Source: an uncultured Bacillus sp. (lineage in GTDB: Bacteria > Bacillota > Bacilli > Bacillales > Cytobacillaceae). From it: 21,424 nt of DNA. Of this stretch, positions 1 to 7,172 are shown piece after piece; positions within the stretch are counted from its first letter, which is position 1; every line of letters starts with the position of its first letter. The notes beneath the pieces were generated by a model. That model saw nothing but the letters and a program-made list of their open reading frames with translations. It was not told the origin of the DNA and made no database searches. The DNA lies in the NCBI GenBank assembly GCA_937902115.1, contig CALGSR010000498.1, positions 1 through 21,424 of the forward strand, given 5' to 3'. The position numbers and the translations under genes were made by a program.

Positions 1-798
1 GCTGTAAAAACGCTCGACTCAAACCTACAGGTACCACAGTGGAAAGCTGACAGCACTTTATCTGTAGCAGGTTTAATAAAAAATTCTGAAGAAGAGCAAA
101 AATCGATTCTTCAGGATATTAAGTTCACAGTTAAAGGATTTCAAAAGGTCGGAATTGTCGGCACTTCCGGTGCTGGAAAATCCACTTTAATTGATTTATT
201 ATCCGGATTCTCCATCCCCTCATATGGGGAAATAACAATTGACGATGTAAAATTTAATGACTTTTCAAATCCCGGATGGCAGGAGCAAATGATCTATATC
301 CCGCAGCACCCTTATATTATTGCTGGAACAATCGCCGATAACATCAAGCTCTATGCCCCTGACGCAACGCATGAGGAACTAGAAAATGCCATTAAGGTCA
401 CCGGATTAACCCAGCTTGTAAACAATCTGCCTAACGGCTTGGATGAGAGAATCGGACAAGGCGGCAGGGTTTTGAGCGGCGGTGAAGAACAGCGGATTGC
501 CTTATCACGTTCTATTCTTCAGGATCGCCCGGTTATGCTGTTTGACGAGCCAACAGCGCATCTTGATATCGAAACAGAACACGAAATTAAGCGAATGATT
601 CTCCCGCTTATGGACAAAAAACTGGTATTTTTCGCCACCCATCGTTTACATTGGATGCCGGAAATGGATATTATTTTTGTTCTCGATAATGGAAAATTGG
701 TAGAAGTCGGAACGCACGATGATCTGTTAACGGAAAAAGGATATTACTCCCAATTGGCAAGTTCACAAGGCCGAATAAAAGGAGGGATCGATGAATGA
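1..798 (+). CDS. cydD: CydD, cytochrome bd biogenesis ABC exporter subunit (3' part, N-terminus outside window)
   Basis: The frame is open from base 1 to the TGA at 796-798, giving 265 codons of an ABC nucleotide-binding domain. The transmembrane half lies upstream of the window, so this is an edge-truncated gene and not a pseudogene. Visible motifs are a Walker A GTSGAGKST at bases 160-186, an LSGGEEQ signature, a Walker B ending LFDEPTAHLD and the H-loop ATHR. CydDC is a heterodimeric exporter that moves thiols (glutathione or cysteine in E. coli) or, in later work, haem, and is required to assemble cytochrome bd oxidase in the membrane. The stop overlaps the start of the next ABC gene (ATGA at 795-798), which is typical of translationally coupled cydD-cydC pairs. 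A different ABC exporter pair is possible, but the pairing and the sequence of the partner favour CydD. cydAB would be expected upstream, outside the window. Confidence 0.8.
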   Translation, partial: AVKTLDSNLQVPQWKADSTLSVAGLIKNSEEEQKSILQDIKFTVKGFQKVGIVGTSGAGKSTLIDLLSGFSIPSYGEITIDDVKFNDFSNPGWQEQMIYIPQHPYIIAGTIADNIKLYAPDATHEELENAIKVTGLTQLVNNLPNGLDERIGQGGRVLSGGEEQRIALSRSILQDRPVMLFDEPTAHLDIETEHEIKRMILPLMDKKLVFFATHRLHWMPEMDIIFVLDNGKLVEVGTHDDLLTEKGYYSQLASSQGRIKGGIDE

Positions 799-2522
799 GG
801 CTCTTTCAAACCTATATTAAACCCTATTTACTACAATATAAACAGTCCATTCTAGCAGCCGTCTTTTTTGGCTTTTTAACTGCAGTAGGTGCATCGATGC
901 TTACTTTTACTTCCGGCTACTTAATATCCCGAACTGCCGAAAGACCGGAAAATATCCTAATGGTTTATGTACCGGTTGTTTTAGTACGGACCTTCGGAAT
1001 CTCGCGGTCCGTCACTCGTTATGTTGAACGCCTGGCAGGACATAATGCGGTTTTGAAGATCCTCTCGCATATGAGGGTCAAATTATATAACCTATTAGAG
1101 CCGCAAGCATTATTTATTCGTTCTCGCTTTCAAACAGGCGATCTTCTTGGCGCCTTGGCTGATGATATTGAACATTTGCAGGATGTATATATTCGAACGA
1201 TTTTCCCAACCTTAACCGCTTTAGCGTTATTCATTTCAGTCATTTTTTCACTTGCGTTTTTTGACTGGCTTTTTGCTCTCTGGATTGCCTTTTGCTTAAT
1301 CATAATTATCGTAGCCTATCCGCTTCTTTCGCTTTATTTTTTGAAAAAACAGCAAGTTGCGCAAAAACAAAACCGAAGCCGGCTCTATCGTACATTAACA
1401 GATGCCGTTTTCGGTTTAACAGACTGGATCATCAGCGGGCAAAAAGAACGCTTTATTAATCAGTTTGCTAAGGATAGCAGCGAAAATAATAAAATTGATA
1501 AGAAAATTCAATTTTGGAACCAGTCACGAACTTTTCAATTACAGATCATTTCTTGTTTGATTCTTGTCACAACAGGTATTTGGGCTGGCAATCAAGCGCT
1601 AGCGGGCGAAATGGCTCCGGCTTACATTGCCGCATTTACCCTGGTTACGATTCCGATCGTGGAATCATTGATTCCGGTATCACATGCTGTTGAGCGAATA
1701 ACAACCTATCATGAATCATTACAGCGTCTAGACAATATTAGCCAGTTTGTACAAAAGACCGCGTCTAGTGAATGTAATGCGGAGCTCCGCCCAAAGGCAG
1801 ATATATCAATCAAGGATACTTATTACCGCTATGAACATGGACAAAAAGACGCCTTACAGCAAATCTCTCTTTCGATTCCGCAGGGAAAGAAAATTGCGGT
1901 TTTAGGAAAAAGCGGTGCCGGTAAATCAACATTGATTCAATTATTATTAGGAGCTCGTATCCCTACTGCGGGTACAATCACAATCAACGATTGGCGACCG
2001 GAAGAATACGGCGAGGATATTTTTGAAATGGTCAGTGTTTTGAATCAAAAACCATATTTATTTGCCACAAGTGTAAAAAATAATATCCGTCTGGGGAACC
2101 AAACAGCAACCGACGAAGAGATTGAACAAGTCATTAAGCAAGTGAAACTTGACGAGTATATTCATTCACTTCCCAGAGGTTTAAATACGCAAATGGAAGA
2201 AACCGGACAGCGATTTTCCGGAGGAGAACGGCAAAGAATTGCCCTCGCACGCATCTTGCTTAAAAATACACCCATCGTTATTTTAGATGAACCGACAGTT
2301 GGGCTTGACCCTTATACCGAGGGGTTTTTATTAGATACTATTTTTTCCGCTCTAAAGGATAAAACGATTATCTGGGTCACCCATCATTTAATCGGAATTG
2401 AAAAAATGGACGAAGTTATCTTTATTGATAATGGAAAAATTACAATGCAAGGTTCGCATCAGGAATTATTACAAACAAACGACCATTACCGCCAATTATA
2501 TAAATTAGACAGAGGTCTATAA
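795..2522 (+). CDS. cydC: CydC, cytochrome bd biogenesis ABC exporter subunit
   Basis: This is a 575-residue half-transporter of the usual length, with a membrane domain of about six helices over residues 15-310 and an ATP-binding domain from about 335. Walker A GKSGAGKST is at residues 371-379, the FSGGERQ signature begins near 474, the Walker B LDEPTVGLD near 497 and the H-loop VTHH near 527. It is the partner of CydD in the exporter that supports cytochrome bd assembly. The start overlaps the cydD stop by 4 bases and has the Shine-Dalgarno GGAGGG at 781-786 inside the end of cydD, so the two proteins are probably made in equal amounts. It ends in a strong terminator that also serves the convergent gene. 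Both ABC sites look intact, with no missing key residue. Confidence 0.86.
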   Translation: MRLFQTYIKPYLLQYKQSILAAVFFGFLTAVGASMLTFTSGYLISRTAERPENILMVYVPVVLVRTFGISRSVTRYVERLAGHNAVLKILSHMRVKLYNLLEPQALFIRSRFQTGDLLGALADDIEHLQDVYIRTIFPTLTALALFISVIFSLAFFDWLFALWIAFCLIIIIVAYPLLSLYFLKKQQVAQKQNRSRLYRTLTDAVFGLTDWIISGQKERFINQFAKDSSENNKIDKKIQFWNQSRTFQLQIISCLILVTTGIWAGNQALAGEMAPAYIAAFTLVTIPIVESLIPVSHAVERITTYHESLQRLDNISQFVQKTASSECNAELRPKADISIKDTYYRYEHGQKDALQQISLSIPQGKKIAVLGKSGAGKSTLIQLLLGARIPTAGTITINDWRPEEYGEDIFEMVSVLNQKPYLFATSVKNNIRLGNQTATDEEIEQVIKQVKLDEYIHSLPRGLNTQMEETGQRFSGGERQRIALARILLKNTPIVILDEPTVGLDPYTEGFLLDTIFSALKDKTIIWVTHHLIGIEKMDEVIFIDNGKITMQGSHQELLQTNDHYRQLYKLDRGL

Positions 2523-2540
2523 GTCCTTCCCTTAGTATAA

Positions 2541-2570
2541 AAAAAGCTGAACAAATATGTTCAGCTTTTT
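2541..2570. terminator. Bidirectional intrinsic terminator between cydC and the AI-2E family gene
   Basis: There is a perfect 13-bp stem (AAAAAGCTGAACA at 2541-2553 paired with 2558-2570) with an AATA loop. A/T runs on both flanks give a U-tract in either direction. The TGA stop of the minus-strand gene (2561-2563) lies inside the stem. Confidence 0.9.
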
Positions 2571-3583
2571 AATTTAACCTTCTTATCCGTATTCGTTACT
2601 TCTAATATATCAAGCAAAAAGACAAAGATTGGAATCCCGATAATCAAACCCCAAACACCAAAGAAATGCTCAGAAAAAATCAATACGATAAAGGTGTAGA
2701 AGATAGGCAAATCTGTCTTGGAACTCATCAGTTTTGGATTCAGGATATAGGCTTCAATGCCATGAATAACCGCAATCATGATCCAGACATATACAACTTG
2801 AATAAAGCCTCCAATGCTGTACGCAATTAAACTTAAAGGAATCAGTGATATAATCACACCAGCTACTGGTATTAATCCTAAAAAGAAGATCATGATTCCT
2901 AAGCCAAATATTTGTGGGAACCCCATAATCGAAAGGGTAATGACGGACAGCACACAATTAACAATCGCGATAATAAATTGCGCTTCAATTACCTTCCCAA
3001 AAGTACGGACAAACTTACCCGCGAAAAATTCAATTTCATTATAAAAGTCTGCTAATTTGCTTTCCTTAAATTGCCGTGTAAAAGCAACAAGCCTTGGCTT
3101 CTCCAGTAAAAAGAATAAACTTAACAGCAGGGCAAGAACCACTTGCAAAGCAAATTGGCTAAAGTTTGTAAAATACCGCATCACAAAAGTCAGCCCTTGC
3201 TCTAAATACTGGGAGATTTGGTTTTTTTCCAACAAACTGACTAAATAATTCATCACCATGTTATCTTGTGGCTGACGATAAAAGGAAGTTACCTGTTTGA
3301 TAAGCTCTGTGATTTCAAAAATAACAATTGGTAAGTATTTCACAATCCCATATGAGAGAAGACCAACAATCGCTGCGTAAGAAATAATGACTGTCAGTTT
3401 TCGATTGATGTGTAGTTTTTTATAAACAATATTAACAAGCGAATTCATTAAAAATGTAAAAATAAATGTCAGCAGAATAAAGTTAATCATACTTCTCATA
3501 CTGTATAAGACGAGAGCAATAAGAACCAATATAATGAATCGCTTGACACCCTTGTTCTGTATTATTTTTGTAAATTCATCCAT
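2561..3583 (-). CDS. AI-2E family (UPF0118) transporter-like membrane protein
   Basis: This 340-residue protein consists mostly of hydrophobic segments, about eight membrane helices. It has a conserved C-terminal block typical of the AI-2E/UPF0118 family (HGIEAYILNPKLMSSKTDLP near residue 280, followed by GVWGLIIGIPIF). The family name comes from E. coli TqsA, linked to autoinducer-2 export. Several bacterial members have instead been reported to act as Na+/H+ antiporters, so the substrate here is open. Bacillus subtilis has several paralogues (YdbI, YrrI, YtvI, YubA, YueF) and I cannot say which is the orthologue. The start ATG at 3583 has AAGGAG about 9 bases upstream. The gene is monocistronic, divergent from the CNNM gene and convergent with cydC. 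Confidence 0.8.
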   Translation of the reverse strand: MDEFTKIIQNKGVKRFIILVLIALVLYSMRSMINFILLTFIFTFLMNSLVNIVYKKLHINRKLTVIISYAAIVGLLSYGIVKYLPIVIFEITELIKQVTSFYRQPQDNMVMNYLVSLLEKNQISQYLEQGLTFVMRYFTNFSQFALQVVLALLLSLFFLLEKPRLVAFTRQFKESKLADFYNEIEFFAGKFVRTFGKVIEAQFIIAIVNCVLSVITLSIMGFPQIFGLGIMIFFLGLIPVAGVIISLIPLSLIAYSIGGFIQVVYVWIMIAVIHGIEAYILNPKLMSSKTDLPIFYTFIVLIFSEHFFGVWGLIIGIPIFVFLLDILEVTNTDKKVKLKS

Positions 3584-3652
3584 GCTCCGGTCTCCTTTTT
3601 ATTTTTGCTATAAGGCAGTCTCCCTTCTCATTTTATCTGATTTTCACGATTC

Positions 3653-3660
3653 AGTATAGC
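3653..3660 (-). promoter_or_regulatory. Possible extended -10 promoter for the AI-2E family gene
   Basis: On the minus strand the sequence reads TGCTATACT, an extended -10 (TGn plus TATACT at 3653-3658), about 70 bases before the start codon. I see no good -35, so this is a weak call. Confidence 0.35.
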
Positions 3661-3697
3661 AATAACATACATTCGAAAAACACTAAAGTTTCTATTA

Positions 3698-3726
3698 CTT
3701 ACATCCTTAACCTCTTATGATATAAT
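3698..3726 (+). promoter_or_regulatory. Sigma-A-type promoter for the CNNM/CorC gene
   Basis: The -10 TATAAT is perfect (3721-3726) and is extended by an upstream TGA (TGATATAAT). A partial -35, CTTACA, sits at 3698-3703 with a 17-bp spacer. The predicted transcript starts near 3733, leaving a leader of about 66 bases before the TTG start. Confidence 0.65.
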
Positions 3727-3761
3727 GTATGAAAATTGAGTTATGATATGCAAAAATACCC

Positions 3762-3801
3762 AGGAGGTGCACGCCTTACCCCATCGTAAGGCTTTATATT
3801 G
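3762..3801 (+). promoter_or_regulatory. Split ribosome-binding site: SD, 7-bp hairpin, then TTG start
   Basis: The only good Shine-Dalgarno, AGGAGG at 3762-3767, is 31 bases from the TTG start at 3799. Between them lies a perfect hairpin, GCCTTAC (3773-3779), loop CCCATC, GTAAGGC (3786-3792). If it folds, the functional gap shrinks to about 11 bases. A TAA at 3787-3789, in the gene's frame, rules out any start further upstream. A 13-codon in-frame miniORF (MQKYPGGARLTPS, ATG at 3748) ends at that same TAA but has no clear ribosome-binding site of its own. Confidence 0.6.
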
Positions 3802-5097
3802 ATTACAATAAACCTGATATTAGTCGCAATCCTTATTGCGTTAACTGCTTTTTTTGTGGCAACTGAATTTGCCATTGTGAAGGTAAGAAGTTCTCGCATT
3901 AATCAATTAATTGAAGAAAATAAACCGGGTGCAAGGGCAGCGAAATCAGTTATTACTCATTTGGATGATTATTTATCAGCCTGCCAGCTGGGAATCACAA
4001 TAACCGCTCTAGGCCTAGGGTGGCTGGGAGAACCTACAGTAGAAAGGATCCTTCACCCTTTGTTTAACTCATTGAATATTAATGAGCCAACTGCCGGTAT
4101 TTTATCCTTTATCATTGCCTTCAGTGTTATTACATTTATTCATGTTGTTATTGGGGAACTCGCACCAAAAACGGTTGCTATCCAAAGATCAGAGCAAGTT
4201 GCATTGGCCTTTTCAAAGCCCCTCATTTGGTTTTACAAAATTATGTTTCCTTTTATTTGGGTACTAAATGGATCAGCTAGACTTCTGACCGGCTTATTCG
4301 GTTTGAAACCAGCATCTGAGAGTGAATTAGCACTTTCAGAGGAAGAACTGCGAATCATCATGTCGGAAAGCTACAAAAGTGGTGAAATTAATAAATCCGA
4401 GCTTACATATGTGAATAACATTTTTGAATTTGATAACCGGATTGCCAAGGAAATTATGGTTCCGCGTACCGAGATGGTCACTCTACCTATTGATGTCACA
4501 TTTAAAGAGGTTCTAAACATCATTAAAGAGGAAAAATATACCCGTTATCCGGTTATTAATGGAGATAAAGATACGATAGAAGGAATTATCAATATAAAGG
4601 AAATTCTTACTGCCTCCATTAATCATACATCCATCGAACTGGACAGTACAATTGAGCCTTTTATAAAACCGGTGATTCACGTCATTGAAACAGTGCCGAT
4701 TCACGATCTGCTGCTTAAAATGCAAAAGGAACGCTCACATATAGCCATTTTGCATGATGAATATGGCGGAACTGCAGGACTTGTTACTGTCGAGGACATT
4801 GTTGAAGAAATCGTAGGAGAAATCCGTGATGAATTTGATACAGATGAGGTTGCTGATATACGAAAGCTCGGTGAAAACCACTACATTGTCAACGGGAAGG
4901 TATTAATGGAAGATGTGAACGATTTGCTTGGGACGACACTTATCGAGGAAGAAATCGATACATTCGGCGGATGGTTCCTATCACAAAATTATGAAGTAAA
5001 ACTAGGGGATCACATCTTTGCTGAAGGTTATAAATTTTCTGTAAAAGAGATTGAAGGCCATCAAATCCTGTATATCGAAGTAAAAAAGGAACAATGA
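3799..5097 (+). CDS. CNNM/CorC (HlyC) family transporter, likely divalent cation (Mg2+) efflux
   Basis: This 432-residue protein has the classic three-part layout. A DUF21/CNNM membrane domain covers about residues 1-190, with the signature segments SACQLGITITALGLGWLGEP and HVVIGELAPKTVA. A pair of CBS domains follows at about 205-335 (start KEIMVPRTEMVTLP, end ILHDEYGGTAGLVTVEDIVEEIVGEI), then a C-terminal CorC_HlyC domain (about 345-430, with DTFGGWFL). Older annotation calls these haemolysins. In B. subtilis the relative MpfA (YhdP) lowers intracellular Mg2+, and other paralogues exist (YhdT, YugS, YqhB, YrkA). I cannot choose among them. The start must be TTG at 3799, because an in-frame stop lies 9 bases upstream and the next methionine is beyond residue 140. 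The hairpin leader is described separately. The gene is a single transcription unit with promoter and terminator. Confidence 0.87.
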   Translation: MITINLILVAILIALTAFFVATEFAIVKVRSSRINQLIEENKPGARAAKSVITHLDDYLSACQLGITITALGLGWLGEPTVERILHPLFNSLNINEPTAGILSFIIAFSVITFIHVVIGELAPKTVAIQRSEQVALAFSKPLIWFYKIMFPFIWVLNGSARLLTGLFGLKPASESELALSEEELRIIMSESYKSGEINKSELTYVNNIFEFDNRIAKEIMVPRTEMVTLPIDVTFKEVLNIIKEEKYTRYPVINGDKDTIEGIINIKEILTASINHTSIELDSTIEPFIKPVIHVIETVPIHDLLLKMQKERSHIAILHDEYGGTAGLVTVEDIVEEIVGEIRDEFDTDEVADIRKLGENHYIVNGKVLMEDVNDLLGTTLIEEEIDTFGGWFLSQNYEVKLGDHIFAEGYKFSVKEIEGHQILYIEVKKEQ

Positions 5098-5108
5098 CAA
5101 TAAGCCCC

Positions 5109-5145
5109 AAAGAAACGGTGTAGCCAATAGCTGCACCGTTTCTTT
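5109..5145. terminator. Bidirectional terminator between the CNNM gene and spoVR
   Basis: A 12-bp stem, AAAGAAACGGTG at 5109-5120 with its complement at 5134-5145, is extended by TAGC/GCTG (one G-U pair) to 16 bp with loop CAATA. A-rich and T-rich flanks suit termination in both directions. It lies between two convergent stop codons. Confidence 0.85.
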
Positions 5146-5152
5146 GATTAAG

Positions 5153-6565
5153 TTAAATAAATTTTCTATGGATGTTTTTCCCGTCATAGGTAAATACTAA
5201 CTCCCTATCGTCACTTTTCGTTTCTAAATGAACAACTCTGCCCCAAAGCTGATAAACATAAGGAAGAACCTTCTCTAAATAGCGTAAATCCAGTTCAATC
5301 CCTTCGTACCAATGTTTTAAATATAATTCGCCATTTTTCATATAGTCGCCGTCATTGACCGTAATATACGGAAAACCGCCATTTACCCGCATATTGACAA
5401 GCTGATCCCGTATTTGCTTCCAGTTCTTATCGACGATTTTATAATCCTTGCCCTGTTTCTGAAATAGATACATGTCCTCCCGCATAACCAGATCCTTTGT
5501 TAAATAGTTACGCAGGAATGAAATATCGGATTCGATCTCGCGAACTTCAAAAATTTTCTCCCGTCCAGATCGCGGTACAACTCCTCTTTTCTTCATTTCC
5601 TCTGTTGGCTGATTGTACCGCTCCTCAATGTCCTCAAAAATCTTCAGACCCAAATAATATGGATTGATACTCGTACGTGATGGTTGTACAACCCCTGCAT
5701 TTAATTTAGCAAATTCAAGCGCTTCCCCACTAGTTAAGTCCATTTCTCGCAAAATTCTTTGGTGCCAATAGGAAGCCCAGCCCTCATTCATAACTTTTGT
5801 TTCAAGCTGCGGCCAGAAATAGAGCATTTCCTCCCTCATCATCGTTAAGATATCGCGCTGCCATTCCTCCAGTTCACGACTGTATTGTTCAATAAATAAC
5901 AGGATATCCTTTTCAGGCTGCGGAGGAAATTTCTTTTTTCTAACTTTTTTTTCCTTTGGTTTATTCCGTTCATCCAGATCCCAAAGAGGATCATACTTTG
6001 TGACAGCTTTTACTTCATCTTCTTCAAATTCAGAATCCTCTATGTTCCATGCAAGCTTCGGCCGCATTAAGGATGGATCAATATGTTCTTCAATGGCAAG
6101 AACCGCATCTAAAAACACCTCTACCTCTCGTTTCCCATGAATATGTTCATACTGGCGAATCCGATCAGCTGTTGCTGCCATACTCTCCACCATATCGCGT
6201 TTTGTATTGCGGAACCGAACATTATTTTTGAAAAAGTCACAATGTGCCAGAACATGCGCTACAATCAGTTTATTCTGTATTAAAGAATTCGAATCAAGCA
6301 GGAATGCATAGCACGGGTCAGAATTAATGACAAGTTCATATATTTTGGACAAACCAAAATCATAATGCAGCTTCATCTTATGAAATTGTTTTCCGAAACT
6401 CCAATGGGAAAACCGAGTCGGCATTCCGTATGCTCCAAAGGTATATATAATATCAGCCGGACAAATCTCATAACGCATTGGATAATAATCCAAGCCAAAT
6501 CCAGTTGCGATTTCCGTTATTTCTTCAATGGCATAGTGAAGTGCTTTACGCTCCTCTTCATTCAT
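5153..6565 (-). CDS. spoVR: SpoVR family protein, spore cortex formation (stage V sporulation protein R)
   Basis: This 470-residue protein matches the SpoVR family in length and features. It has an acidic, helix-rich N-terminal part, a conserved block with MNEGWASYWHQRI, the segment NPYYLGLKIFEDIE and a C-terminal part with WKQIRDQLVNMRVNGG and GDYMKNGELYLKHWYEG. In B. subtilis spoVR mutants make spores with a defective cortex and the gene is transcribed by sigma-E; the biochemical activity is not established. I start it at the ATG at 6565, which has GGGGGAGA 8 bases upstream. An in-frame ATG at 6583 would add six residues but lies almost on the predicted transcription start, with its GGAGAA only 2 bases away. 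Related proteins (YcgB in E. coli) are functionally linked to PrkA/YeaG and DUF444/YeaH. Both of those genes lie about 10 kb away on the same strand. Confidence 0.93.
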   Translation of the reverse strand: MNEEERKALHYAIEEITEIATGFGLDYYPMRYEICPADIIYTFGAYGMPTRFSHWSFGKQFHKMKLHYDFGLSKIYELVINSDPCYAFLLDSNSLIQNKLIVAHVLAHCDFFKNNVRFRNTKRDMVESMAATADRIRQYEHIHGKREVEVFLDAVLAIEEHIDPSLMRPKLAWNIEDSEFEEDEVKAVTKYDPLWDLDERNKPKEKKVRKKKFPPQPEKDILLFIEQYSRELEEWQRDILTMMREEMLYFWPQLETKVMNEGWASYWHQRILREMDLTSGEALEFAKLNAGVVQPSRTSINPYYLGLKIFEDIEERYNQPTEEMKKRGVVPRSGREKIFEVREIESDISFLRNYLTKDLVMREDMYLFQKQGKDYKIVDKNWKQIRDQLVNMRVNGGFPYITVNDGDYMKNGELYLKHWYEGIELDLRYLEKVLPYVYQLWGRVVHLETKSDDRELVFTYDGKNIHRKFI

Positions 6566-6596
6566 ACTTGTCTCCCCCTTCATTTCTCCATATCAC

Positions 6597-6625
6597 AATG
6601 TATGAAGAAACGGGAAGAAACATGA
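6597..6625 (-). promoter_or_regulatory. Sigma-E-type promoter for spoVR
   Basis: On the minus strand TCATGTT (6619-6625) is followed by a 14-bp spacer and CATACATT (6597-6604). This is a near-consensus sigma-E promoter (about kmATATT, 14 bp, CATACAmT). The predicted start is near 6590, about 25 bases upstream of the chosen ATG. It agrees with the known sigma-E control of B. subtilis spoVR. Confidence 0.75.
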
Positions 6626-6796
6626 ATCTTTAACGTCCACTTGGCAAAAAAGATACACATAATGAAAAGAGCTGACAGTCATATTATTTGCAGATTTTTT
6701 TAATAAAATCATGTAAAGAAAAGGACCCTATCGTCTAACAATTAGTCCAACATTTACACTGCAATTTTTTCATTATCACGTACACAATAATATCAA

Positions 6797-6820
6797 CTCC
6801 TTAGAAAAGGAGGAGAGAGG
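6797..6820 (+). promoter_or_regulatory. Hairpin covering a Shine-Dalgarno of the YhdB-like gene
   Basis: CTCCTT (6797-6802) pairs perfectly with AAGGAG (6807-6812) across an AGAA loop, hiding the strongest Shine-Dalgarno. A second, weaker GAGAGG at 6815-6820 sits 5 bases from the ATG at 6826 and stays free. Confidence 0.5.
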
Positions 6821-6825
6821 AAAAC

Positions 6826-7086
6826 ATGATGAAGGTTGATTATGACCGAGCTCTATACTACACATACCGCTCAGAATGGGATAACTTGTTAATCCTGATG
6901 GTTCGAACAGCCGACAACTTTTTAGCAAAGAAAATTGAGCATTTTCTCCATGCTTATAACTTTGAAAAAGATTACTCCATTGTTGAGAAAAGTTTATATT
7001 CTTTACTGCGATACATCGACCATGCCAACAATAAGTTCGAGGATACAAAGACAGAAAAACAACAGCCGCTTTTTGTATTACAGTAA
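6826..7086 (+). CDS. YhdB-like small protein of unknown function
   Basis: This is an 86-residue soluble protein with no membrane segment or known catalytic motif. The core DYDRALYYTYRSEWDNLLIL, then MVRTADNFLAKKIEHFLHAYNF, looks alpha-helical and resembles B. subtilis YhdB as I remember it. The position next to spoVR also fits, because yhdB and spoVR are neighbours in B. subtilis. The tail after residue 70 is charged and looks disordered. Starts are possible at 6826 or at the adjacent ATG at 6829. The ribosome-binding region contains a hairpin described separately. The gene is divergent from spoVR and ends in its own terminator shared with pgcA. No function should be inferred beyond a possible role in sporulation or late growth, suggested only by its neighbour. 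Confidence 0.75.
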   Translation: MMKVDYDRALYYTYRSEWDNLLILMVRTADNFLAKKIEHFLHAYNFEKDYSIVEKSLYSLLRYIDHANNKFEDTKTEKQQPLFVLQ

Positions 7087-7111
7087 CAAAAAAGAGAATA
7101 CCACCAATGAT

Positions 7112-7138
7112 AAAACACGGTTCACTGAACCGTGTTTT
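7112..7138. terminator. Bidirectional terminator between the YhdB-like gene and pgcA
   Basis: A perfect 12-bp stem, AAAACACGGTTC (7112-7123), loop ACT, complement 7127-7138, has T-rich and A-rich flanks. It serves the convergent YhdB-like and pgcA genes. Confidence 0.88.
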
Positions 7139-7172
7139 TATTTGATATACCTTATTATCGCTTCCACTTTTC

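Noticed and set aside
3733..3798. Metal riboswitch (M-box or yybP-ykoY type) in the CNNM leader
   Set aside because: The leader is only about 66 bases, too short for these classes, and shows one simple hairpin only.
6566..6583. Longer SpoVR with six extra residues from ATG at 6583
   Set aside because: Its GGAGAA is only 2 bases from the codon and it lies almost on the predicted sigma-E start; ATG at 6565 has GGGGGAGA at good spacing.
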